Below, one piece after another: positions 1 through 6,160 of a stretch of DNA of 7,351 nucleotides. The first letter of the stretch is position 1. Each line of letters opens with the position of its first letter. The position numbers and the translations under genes are program-made. The stretch is from Betaproteobacteria bacterium (lineage in GTDB: Bacteria; Pseudomonadota; Gammaproteobacteria; Burkholderiales; Burkholderiaceae), in assembly GCA_015654605.1 (NCBI GenBank), contig JAATGO010000124.1, positions 1 to 7,351 on the forward strand. Reading direction: 5' to 3'. The notes below the pieces were generated by a model, which was given only the letters and a program-made list of their open reading frames with translations, searched no databases and had not been told where the DNA came from.

Positions 1-1
1 A

Positions 2-460
2 TTTTCCGTTATTCTGGTGGTGCCATTAGGCGTCTTTGGTACGGTGGCGTTAACAACATTACTGGGATTGACTAACGACGTGTATTTCCAGGTAGGGTTA
101 TTGACGACAGTAGGTTTGTCTGCCAAAAATGCTATCCTTATTGTTGAATTTGCCAAGCAATTACATGAATCTGGACGTACTTTGCTAGAGGCGGCGATAG
201 AGGCAGCACATTTGCGTTTGCGCCCGATATTGATGACCTCATTGGCATTTATGTTCGGTGTATTGCCATTGGCATTAGCCAGTGGTGCAGGTGCTGGTAG
301 TCGACGTGCGATTGGTACCGGGGTGTTGGGAGGAATGATTACGGCAACCGTGTTAGGTATTTTCTTTATTCCTTTATTTTATTTCATGGTCATGCGCTTG
401 TTCCAACGTCGTGTACCACCTGCAGATCCGGATTCGGTCGTAGTAAAGGAGGAAGTGTGA
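2..460 (+). CDS. RND (HAE1/AcrB-type) multidrug efflux permease, C-terminal part, 5' end outside window
   Basis: Inner-membrane proton/drug antiporter subunit of a tripartite efflux pump. The reading frame is already open at base 2, so the GTG at 17 is an internal Val codon and not a start. The visible 152 residues match the last transmembrane helices of AcrB-family pumps. They include the hallmark stretches [54 protein letters not shown] and GTGVLGGMI, followed by a final hydrophobic helix and a short charged cytoplasmic tail (about residues 130-152). The stop TGA overlaps the ATG of the downstream outer-membrane channel gene by one base, so the two are translationally coupled. The periplasmic adaptor gene is presumably upstream, outside the window. 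Family assignment is secure from sequence; the substrate cannot be inferred. Confidence 0.95.
   Translation, partial: FSVILVVPLGVFGTVALTTLLGLTNDVYFQVGLLTTVGLSAKNAILIVEFAKQLHESGRTLLEAAIEAAHLRLRPILMTSLAFMFGVLPLALASGAGAGSRRAIGTGVLGGMITATVLGIFFIPLFYFMVMRLFQRRVPPADPDSVVVKEEV
445..452 (+). promoter_or_regulatory. Strong Shine-Dalgarno of the outer-membrane channel gene
   Basis: AAAGGAGG lies inside the last codons of the RND gene. It ends 7 bases before the ATG at 460 but only 4 before the GTG at 457. This favours ATG 460 as the start and indicates coupled translation. Confidence 0.8.
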
Positions 461-1938
461 TGCGGTGTGTTCTGAGCATAGTGGGGTTGTCACTATCATT
501 AGCCTGTTGTGTCAATCTGGCGCCTGATTATGTACAGCCTGCAGCACCAGTTCCTACGACATGGTCACCAACAGTTACTTCAACCATTCAGCCCACAGCC
601 AAGTCTGCTGGGGAAGCTTCGGCTGTGGCGGCGGATCAAATTGATTGGCGGACTTTTTTTGTGGATTCGAGACTCAAAGATGTCATTACGCTAGCCTTAG
701 AAAATAACCGCGATTTACGAGTGACAGTATTGAATATTGAGAAAGCACGTGCCTTGTACCGAATACAGGATGCTGCCCGTTATCCCGAAATCGGTCTGAG
801 TGCTGGTAGCTCTGTTAGTCGCACGACAGCCGAATTGTCCAATAACGGACGTGCAGGTGTTTCTCGTGAGTATAGTGTCGAACTGGGAATGAGTGCATAT
901 GAACTGGATTTTTTTGGACGCTTGAAAAATTTGAGTTCGGAAGCATTTGAAACCTATCTGTCTGACGTGGAAACACGCCGTAGTGCACATATTAGTCTGG
1001 TAGCAGAAACTGCGCATGCATGGTTGACGCTGGCAGCAGACCGGGAGCGTCTGCATCTGGCTACGGAAACGCTCAAGAGTCAGCAAGCTTCTTTTGCATT
1101 GACTGAACGCAGTCATGATATCGGGACAGTGTCGGGACTCGATTTGACAACAGCACAGGCAAGCGTTGAAACAGCAGCCGTGGATGTCGGTAGTTATACT
1201 AGTCAGGTAGCGCAGGATATCAATGCGCTCAATTTATTGGTAGGAACCACTGTCCCGGAAAAATTGCTACCGGATAGCATGCCCGATACGGCATCTGCTT
1301 TATTACCTCCGCCAGCGGAAATGCCATCGACATTGCTATTGAGAAGGCCTGATGTATTGGCTGCTGAGCATACCTTGTTAGCAGCTAATGCAGATATCGG
1401 TGCAGCCCGTGCGGCATTTTTCCCGAGTATTTCTTTAACTGCCGCAGGAGGGACGGCCAGTCGCAGTTTGGGTGGGTTGTTTAATGCTGGTACGGGAGTA
1501 TGGAGTTTTTTACCATCGATCAATCTGCCGATTTTTAATGCAGGTAGTAATCGCGCCAACCTTGATGCCGCACTTGTGACGCGCGATATTAATGTTGCCA
1601 GCTATGAGAAGACGATTCAAACCGCATTTCGTGAAGTCGCAGATGCCTTGGCAGAGCGCGATACATTGGACCAACGTATGCAAGCACAGCAGCGGTTGAC
1701 TGATGCTAATGCCAAAAGCTATCGTCTGTCGGAAGCACGCTATCGTCAGGGAATTGATAGTTATCTTAATTCGCTATTGTCACAGCGTTCCCTATATAGT
1801 GCGCAGCAAAGTTTGATTAGTTTACGGCTGGTTGAACAAAATAACAGAGTTACGTTGTACAAGGTAATGGGGGGCGGTTGGAGTGTTCCAGAGACGGTAG
1901 ATGCTACACAGAAAAATACGCCGCTTTCTGTAAACTGA
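460..1938 (+). CDS. TolC/OprM-type (NodT family) outer-membrane efflux lipoprotein
   Basis: Outer-membrane channel of the RND efflux system, 492 residues, the usual length for OprM-like proteins. The N-terminus is a lipoprotein signal: basic start (MRC), hydrophobic core, then LSLACC. The second Cys (Cys17) is the likely lipidated residue because the following VNLAPDYVQP matches the mature start of the family (C-x-x-x-P-x-Y-x-x-P pattern). Two outer-membrane efflux repeats follow, with family landmarks YELDFFGR (about 147-154), RRPDVLAAE (about 295-303), ADIGAARAAFFPSISL and LPIFNAG (about 356-362). The ATG at 460 overlaps the RND stop codon (TGATG) and has a well-spaced Shine-Dalgarno, so it is preferred over GTG 457. 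Oddity: the -1 residue of the lipobox is Cys rather than Gly/Ala/Ser. Function as an efflux duct follows from family and operon context; the exported compound is unknown. Confidence 0.93.
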   Translation: MRCVLSIVGLSLSLACCVNLAPDYVQPAAPVPTTWSPTVTSTIQPTAKSAGEASAVAADQIDWRTFFVDSRLKDVITLALENNRDLRVTVLNIEKARALYRIQDAARYPEIGLSAGSSVSRTTAELSNNGRAGVSREYSVELGMSAYELDFFGRLKNLSSEAFETYLSDVETRRSAHISLVAETAHAWLTLAADRERLHLATETLKSQQASFALTERSHDIGTVSGLDLTTAQASVETAAVDVGSYTSQVAQDINALNLLVGTTVPEKLLPDSMPDTASALLPPPAEMPSTLLLRRPDVLAAEHTLLAANADIGAARAAFFPSISLTAAGGTASRSLGGLFNAGTGVWSFLPSINLPIFNAGSNRANLDAALVTRDINVASYEKTIQTAFREVADALAERDTLDQRMQAQQRLTDANAKSYRLSEARYRQGIDSYLNSLLSQRSLYSAQQSLISLRLVEQNNRVTLYKVMGGGWSVPETVDATQKNTPLSVN

Positions 1939-1987
1939 ATGTGCCAGACGTGATTATTAATGCCAACGTAGTCGCCCACAGAGAGCA

Positions 1988-2027
1988 GATGATGAAATAG
2001 AAGAAAGCGAGATTCTATTTCATCATC
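1988..2027. terminator. Perfect 15-bp inverted repeat between converging genes, probable bidirectional terminator
   Basis: The arm GATGATGAAATAGAA (1988-2002) is followed by a 10-base loop and its exact reverse complement (2013-2027). It lies 49 bases after the efflux channel stop and 60 bases beyond the reductase stop, where a shared terminator would be expected. There is no long U-tract on either side and the stem is AT-rich, so classical intrinsic termination is not certain. The rest of the 1939-2087 gap shows nothing else. Confidence 0.6.
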
Positions 2028-2087
2028 GCGTTAGCGGCATGAGATATTGTTGATCAGCGGGATTGAGAATTTGGTGGTCGCCATCGT

Positions 2088-4721
2088 TTAGTAGACATCA
2101 CGACGATAATGACCTCGCGCAATCAAATCGTGTAGTGCTGCTTCTCCAAGAATATCCGTGAGTGCAGCATCAACACCCGCAGCCATGCCTGCTAGACTTC
2201 CACAGATATAGATGACGGCACCTTCATGGATCCAGTGACGTAGCTCATTATGTGCTTCACGTATTTTATCTTGTACATAAATGCGTTCACTTTGATCACG
2301 AGAGAACGCGAGGTCAACGCGACTTAAGAAGCCATCACGTTGCCACTGCTCAATTTCATGTTGATAGTGAAAATCATGTTCTCGATTGCGTTCGCCAAAC
2401 AATAGCCAGTTACGACGCTGCTGTAACATGACTCGAGTACGTAAATGACTTCGTAGCCCTGCCATGCCAGAGCCATTACCAATGAATATGGCCGGAGCAT
2501 CACTATCGAGCAGAGAGAAGCCATCATTATCCAATAAACGTAGTTCAATGGAAGAACCTTCTGCTGCGTATTTCGTTAGCCAGCCTGATGCCAAGCCGAG
2601 ACCATGTTCTCCTGACATCTGACGGACCAATAGATGTATGGAGCGATCTTCAGGAATGGAGGCAATAGAATAACGTCGCGACATGAGTGGTTGCAGACTA
2701 TCAGCAATCGCTTGTGCCTGACTCTGAGGAGAAAATGCGTCGGGTAACGGTAAGATGCTACGCGATAGGGCATCTGCCAGGGAACGTGGTATGTTTTGAT
2801 GTAATACCTCAGTATCTCCATGTAACTGCCATTCCTGAAGCAGCATTGTTACGCGTTCTGGTGGATTGCGCGGCAGCATTTCTATCAATGCACCGGAACG
2901 CCAATGAAGAGCATTTTCTTTTCCTGTTGGAGGAACTAATTCGATATGGTAAATTTCTGTGCCCTGGCTACCAGGGTTGAGCAGATGACGCTGTTGTAGA
3001 ATCCATTGATCGTAGGTGGCAACTATTGAACCAACTGCCGTATCTGTTGTTGGTATGGCGACGGTAGCCCCACCGGTCAGCATGCTTAATGTTTTCTCCC
3101 AACGCTGTAAGGCCTCTGCTGCATGGTTATCATCGACTTCAATCATGGGGAATAATGATTGTGCCCCCTGATTTTGTAGCCAATGATCCAGTGTGAGCCC
3201 AAAGCCACAAAAATTGTTGTATTGGCGGTTACCCAATGCCAGTACACCATAATGCAAGTGTGGAAGTTGATCGGCTTGATGTTGTTTCATTTGATGAGCA
3301 AAACGGCGTGCAGCGTCGGGAGGTTCGCCTTCACCAAAAGTACTGACAATGAATAGCACGCGTTGATGATGCCGCAAGCGCTCGATATCCAGCTGAGCCA
3401 ATGAGAGAATACTAGTTCTCATCCCAGCTTGCTGGAGGGCGCCTGCTGTGTGCAGCGCTATACGTTCTGCTTGTCCAGATTGGGTAGCGAATGCCAGTAG
3501 GACTTCCTCGGATGTATGGGAAGAAATCGTTGATCCTGAAGGCAATGGATAGTTGCGCGCGAGTAGAGCACGTTCGGCACGTACCGCTTTTTTCTTTTTG
3601 CGTCGATCTAGGTACAGCATCCAGCCCGTGATGGAGAACAGAGGGAGAGCTAAGGTAGCCAATAGCATGATGATGCGGCCAGGCAAACCAAAGTAAGTTC
3701 CCATATGAAGCGGATAGACCGCGCCAAGGAATCTGGTTCCCGCACTTTGCTCTGAGAATTTCTCGTTAAGCAAGATTTTTCCATTGCGAGGGTTGATTGT
3801 CATACGGTTACGCGCATGATCATGCGGTGCGTCTATATTGATGTACGTGATTTGTATCGGCTGTTTGGGATTCTCTGCAAGACGTAATGAGGCGATTTTC
3901 CATTTTTCTGTATTGCGTAGAAAAGTATCCCATGTGATATCCAAAGATATCGGAGATTCATTTTCTACGGCTTCATCTTCATGATGATGCTCATGCTGTG
4001 GTGATGGCGAACGCGGTGCTGGAGCTGTTCGTTGTGCAGGGCTATTTGCTCCCGCAAGGAAAATCGCTCCCTGCTTGAACCAATCCAATGCCCAGAACAT
4101 GCCAGTGGTGGTAGAAATCAGGTACATCAGCAACGCACATGTACCAATGACTGAATGCAAGTTCCATAGGAAAGAACGACCGTTCAGAGTAAAGTCCAGT
4201 TTGAACCAGGCACGCAGTGATAACGGGCGGCGTGGCCAGCGCAGATAGAGACCAGATAACGCTAGTAGAAAAAGGCAGGCAGAAAGCGTCCCTGCGACGG
4301 TTTTCCCAATGTTGGTTGGTAATAGGAGCCAACGGTGCAAACGTTCAACCCATGCAAAGAAATCTTGTCCACTGAGACGAGGTAGTAATGTTCCATTGTA
4401 AGGATTGAAATAACGAGACTCCCCGCGGCGTACCCCAGGCGGCGGGGCAAAGGTGACCATGGAGGATACGCCCGGCTCAGAAAATACAGTAACAGCGGTA
4501 ATCCGTTTTTGTGGCTCGGTGGGTTGTATGTGTGTGATCAATTCCTGTGGTGTAAGTTTGTGTTCCTGGCGGGGGGCAATTTTGGTTACCCCAGGATTGA
4601 TCAGATCTAGCAATTCAGCCCGAAAGGCGAGAGTCGCACCAGTGACGCCAATGATAATAAGAATGGTACCGGCAGTAATACCAACAAACCAATGTAGCTG
4701 AAACCAGATTTTTTTTAACAT
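2088..4721 (-). CDS. PepSY-type membrane protein fused to CysJ-like flavodoxin/FAD/NADPH reductase; probable iron(siderophore) reductase
   Basis: An 877-residue membrane flavoreductase. Residues 1-371 form a PepSY-associated transmembrane module with four helices (about 11-33, 141-161, 190-212, 348-371). Conserved-type histidines sit at helix edges (His10, His129, His189, His339), typical of haem-binding PepSY_TM proteins. A basic RRKKKK stop-transfer patch follows at 373-378. Residues about 406-550 are a flavodoxin domain (FMN loops TQSGQAE 413-419, STFGEGEPP 460-468, LALGNRQY 494-501). Residues about 585-735 form the FAD domain with RYSIAS (683-688). Residues about 742-877 form the NADPH domain (FIGNGSGMAG 746-755, LLFGERN, YICGS 838-842), ending with HYRRDVY and a terminal Tyr as in CysJ-like enzymes. 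Electrons plausibly run NADPH to FAD to FMN to haem to a periplasmic ferric complex; this is inference from family and the upstream Fur-like site. It has a His-rich periplasmic insertion (HEHHHE, 243-248). The ATG at 4721 is the only conventional start after an in-frame stop, yet it has no visible Shine-Dalgarno. Confidence 0.9.
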   Translation of the reverse strand: MLKKIWFQLHWFVGITAGTILIIIGVTGATLAFRAELLDLINPGVTKIAPRQEHKLTPQELITHIQPTEPQKRITAVTVFSEPGVSSMVTFAPPPGVRRGESRYFNPYNGTLLPRLSGQDFFAWVERLHRWLLLPTNIGKTVAGTLSACLFLLALSGLYLRWPRRPLSLRAWFKLDFTLNGRSFLWNLHSVIGTCALLMYLISTTTGMFWALDWFKQGAIFLAGANSPAQRTAPAPRSPSPQHEHHHEDEAVENESPISLDITWDTFLRNTEKWKIASLRLAENPKQPIQITYINIDAPHDHARNRMTINPRNGKILLNEKFSEQSAGTRFLGAVYPLHMGTYFGLPGRIIMLLATLALPLFSITGWMLYLDRRKKKKAVRAERALLARNYPLPSGSTISSHTSEEVLLAFATQSGQAERIALHTAGALQQAGMRTSILSLAQLDIERLRHHQRVLFIVSTFGEGEPPDAARRFAHQMKQHQADQLPHLHYGVLALGNRQYNNFCGFGLTLDHWLQNQGAQSLFPMIEVDDNHAAEALQRWEKTLSMLTGGATVAIPTTDTAVGSIVATYDQWILQQRHLLNPGSQGTEIYHIELVPPTGKENALHWRSGALIEMLPRNPPERVTMLLQEWQLHGDTEVLHQNIPRSLADALSRSILPLPDAFSPQSQAQAIADSLQPLMSRRYSIASIPEDRSIHLLVRQMSGEHGLGLASGWLTKYAAEGSSIELRLLDNDGFSLLDSDAPAIFIGNGSGMAGLRSHLRTRVMLQQRRNWLLFGERNREHDFHYQHEIEQWQRDGFLSRVDLAFSRDQSERIYVQDKIREAHNELRHWIHEGAVIYICGSLAGMAAGVDAALTDILGEAALHDLIARGHYRRDVY

Positions 4722-4859
4722 ATTGATGAAGTAGATTTTATTTGTCTGTTATTGAGACATGTTGCTGTTAATTAATCTTTCAGCATTTTCTCCGTTGATC
4801 ACCATAAGATATTGCCAAAAAGTATTTCTTGATACAGCGGCAGGTGGTGATAGTGGAAT
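4722..4859 (-). other. Long leader of the reductase gene, with a short in-frame upstream reading frame
   Basis: About 130 bases separate the -10 box from the reductase ATG. On the minus strand a frame in phase with the reductase is open from near the Fur-like site, includes an ATG at 4805, and stops at TAA 4749-4751. That is nine codons before the reductase start (18 residues from its ATG, ending INSNMSQ). A second tiny frame, MLKD (4772-4786), is the only one here with a GGAG just upstream of its ATG. No protein family is recognised. It may be a regulatory leader or chance. Confidence 0.25.
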
Positions 4860-4865
4860 ATTATA
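4860..4865 (-). promoter_or_regulatory. -10 box of the reductase promoter
   Basis: The minus strand reads TATAAT exactly. With a 17-base spacer the -35 hexamer would fall at 4883-4888 (AATTCT on the minus strand), a poor match that lies inside the Fur-like site. A weak -35 under a repressor site is plausible, but the promoter is predicted by eye only. Confidence 0.5.
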
Positions 4866-4875
4866 ATCAATAAAC

Positions 4876-4894
4876 GTTAATGAGAATTGTTATT
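4876..4894 (-). promoter_or_regulatory. Fur-box-like operator upstream of the reductase gene
   Basis: The plus strand reads GTTAATGAGAATTGTTATT, matching the 19-base Fur consensus GATAATGATAATCATTATC at 14 of 19 positions. It covers the spacer and -35 zone upstream of the TATAAT box, the standard position for iron-dependent repression. The matching function of the downstream gene strengthens the call. The site is near-symmetric, so rightward control is possible, but the first rightward gene is over 1.2 kb away. Confidence 0.65.
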
Positions 4895-5145
4895 AATCAT
4901 ACTTTTGTTTATATATTGCGTTGTGAAACGACAGGCGGCGGCGGGATAATAATTGATTACAGGAAATTTCCAATAAAGGAAATTTTTATCTAGTGAAAAG
5001 TCTTGATGAGGGAATTGCCATTTCCCGTTGGTGGAGTAATAAGGGGCATATCAAGAGACATGCTTAGCGCACGTCTCGGCGACAGTTTCGAAGTGGTACA
5101 AGCATCAAGTACAGTGGCATATGCGATCAACAATGTGGGGCGACA
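4895..5145. other. Intergenic stretch with no recognisable gene
   Basis: Nothing convincing is seen. Short frames exist on both strands, including a plus-strand frame from 5003 and a minus-strand frame just downstream of the cytochrome remnant's stop. None has a good ribosome site or a recognisable motif. An imperfect inverted repeat is visible around GGAAATTTCC (4962-4971), with a related GGAAATTT at 4979-4986. Confidence 0.4.
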
Positions 5146-5507
5146 CTATCTGTTGGTATTGCCGATATTTTTCTTTTTCTTGCATCGTGTGAATCGCGTG
5201 TACAACAATAGAATCAGTAGCAAAAGGATTAGAGCAATAACAGGCAAAATGTAAGGTTGGATCGTTGCCAATAGAGGCTTGGTGCCACCGGAACGTGTTT
5301 GTCTCACCTGTCCTGGTGTGTGACACTTAATGCCGGATTACCGTATTGATGTAGCACGTAGTTAGAGATCGCTGCAATTTGTACGTCCGTGAGAGGAGTA
5401 TGTCTCCCCCCACTGTGCGGTCAACACCATATAGAATTGTGGCAATCAATCAGATTGGCAACCGTTCCTGCGTTTCCGCTTCCTTCTTGGCTTTGCTAGG
5501 CGAGGAA
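5146..5507 (-). pseudogene. Remnant of a membrane-anchored cytochrome c, C-terminal part, several frameshifts
   Basis: Reading the minus strand and switching frames gives, in order: an N-terminal piece ending GNAGTVANLI, then IATILYGVDRTVGG, then RHTPLTDVQIAAISNYVLHQYGNPALSVTHQD, then VRQTRSGG, a hydrophobic anchor LPVIALILLLLILLLY and a basic tail ending at TAG 5146-5148. This is the C-terminal layout of mono/dihaem cytochrome c subunits of membrane dehydrogenases (the 'LTD-QIA-SNYV---GNPA' helix). Frame breaks lie near 5305-5312, at the C6 tract 5406-5411, and near 5446-5456. The segment where the axial Met (MPxF) is expected is missing, and no CxxCH remains because the frame dissolves upstream of 5507. 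It is non-functional as a cytochrome. The parent enzyme is not identifiable. Confidence 0.65.
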
Positions 5508-5538
5508 GTTGGCATCTGTTTGGATAACATAAACCACA

Positions 5539-5690
5539 AAAAATTTTGCCAAACAGCATCTATTGTCATCGTGCCACAAAAATTATTGGACATAAATTAT
5601 TGAATATAAGCATGCCATCAAAATTCATCAAGTGGTACGTACCATAAATGTGCATTTCAGGATATATGCTCCCATAAAAAGGGCAAATTA
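5539..5690. repeat. Diverged direct repeat, copy 1
   Basis: It aligns with 5861-5992 along its length, with short indels. Shared blocks, in order, are AAAAATT..GCC, a CCACAAAAA block, CATAAA, CATG(C/T)CATCA, a 26-base core (5631-5656) differing at one base between copies, and CCCATAAAAA(G/T)GGCAAA. Copy 1 carries about 15 extra bases between the CCACAAAAA and CATG blocks. The core contains the palindrome TGGTACGTACCA. There are no terminal inverted repeats or transposase, so it is not assigned to any element family. Confidence 0.7.
5633..5644. promoter_or_regulatory. Palindrome TGGTACGTACCA, copy 1
   Basis: A perfect 12-bp palindrome inside repeat copy 1. The outward TGGT/ACCA half-sites resemble operators of dimeric repressors such as the GntR/FadR group, although those usually have a 3-base rather than 4-base centre. 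No regulator gene is in the window. Confidence 0.35.
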
Positions 5691-5711
5691 ACTTCCAATA
5701 GATACCACCTC

Positions 5712-5732
5712 GTTTTCCAGATTCTGGGAAAC
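5712..5732. repeat. Short near-perfect palindrome between the repeat copies
   Basis: GTTTTCCAGA, one central base, then TCTGGGAAAC: 9 of 10 positions are complementary and the remaining one is a G-T wobble. The 1-base centre suits a protein-binding site better than a hairpin. Function unknown. Confidence 0.3.
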
Positions 5733-5860
5733 ATAGCTAATCAAACACAGAAGTCTCCCCGATATTTTTTAACAAACGGCATAGGCTGGTTAGCTTATCC
5801 CGCTTATTTTCTGGCTTCGTTCGGAGGTATGGCTTTAACGCACCTACGCAAATCATAGTT

Positions 5861-5992
5861 AAAAATTGCCGAAAGATATCTTTTTTATTGCACCACAAAA
5901 ACATTGATCATAAACATGTCATCAGGATGAAATAAGTGGTACGTACCATAAGTGTGCATTGCAGATGTATATCCCCATAAAAATGGCAAAAT
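5861..5992. repeat. Diverged direct repeat, copy 2
   Basis: Second copy of the repeat at 5539-5690, same orientation, roughly 300 bases on. The core at 5935-5960 has one mismatch to copy 1, and the flanking blocks (GCACCACAAAAA, CATGTCATCA, CCCATAAAAATGGCAAA) are recognisable. This copy lies just upstream of the tonB leader. Confidence 0.7.
5937..5948. promoter_or_regulatory. Palindrome TGGTACGTACCA, copy 2
   Basis: Identical to the palindrome at 5633-5644. Its retention at 12 of 12 bases while the surrounding repeat has drifted suggests selection on a binding site, though chance conservation within the core is possible. Confidence 0.35.
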
Positions 5993-6160
5993 CTAGCATT
6001 TGTATACGCTATTTTATGTACTTTATGCATAAATTGGTTCGTACCAGTTGGCATGAATGTTGCTCTATGAAAGAGGGAGTCATGGAGCAGTTTGGCCAAA
6101 TGGTGATATGAATCCGTTGACTAAAGACTGCAATTTATTGAGAACTTCGAGCAAATATCA
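5993..6160 (+). other. tonB upstream region with palindromes TTTATGCATAAA and TGGTTCGTACCA
   Basis: A perfect palindrome TTTATGCATAAA (6022-6033) directly precedes TGGTTCGTACCA (6035-6046), which differs by one base from the two TGGTACGTACCA sites upstream. A 42-residue frame (5983-6111, starting MAKSSICIRY) spans this area without a good ribosome site. A stronger AGAGGGAG (6072-6079) precedes an internal ATG at 6082 whose frame ends after nine codons. No convincing -35/-10 pair or Fur box was found for tonB. Confidence 0.35.

Larger units (their letters stand above)
5566..5856 (-). other. Interrupted minus-strand reading frame, possible gene remnant, unrecognised
   Basis: From ATG at 5856 the frame runs 39 residues (beginning MICVGALKPYLRTKPENK) to TAG at 5737-5739. 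It then stays open another 56 codons to TGA at 5566-5568, passing through repeat copy 1. The downstream part reads CFPESGKRGGIYWKLICPFY and later MHIYGTYH. Copy 2 of the repeat translates to the similar MHTYGTYH after a one-base shift. No ribosome site or known family is seen. It could be a decayed gene or merely an open frame in AT-rich DNA. Confidence 0.2.

Noticed and set aside
715..1116. Minus-strand 133-codon frame inside the efflux channel gene
   Set aside because: It is antisense to a well-supported TolC-family gene and has no recognisable motif or ribosome site.
1203..1559. Minus-strand 118-codon frame inside the efflux channel gene
   Set aside because: Antisense shadow; composition reflects Ala/Leu codons of the real gene.
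2687..2980. Plus-strand 97-codon frame within the reductase gene
   Set aside because: Antisense to the FAD-domain coding sequence; no independent support.
5003..5254. Plus-strand 83-codon frame starting TTG-ATG
   Set aside because: Its second half is antisense to the hydrophobic anchor of the cytochrome remnant, the first half has no motif, and the start lacks a ribosome site.
5539..5992. Possible CRISPR array or insertion sequence
   Set aside because: Only two diverged long copies with unequal lengths, no regular spacers, no terminal inverted repeats, no transposase or cas gene.
5908..6099. Minus-strand 63-codon frame across repeat copy 2
   Set aside because: Not conserved in frame with repeat copy 1 because of a one-base indel, has no ribosome site and no motif.
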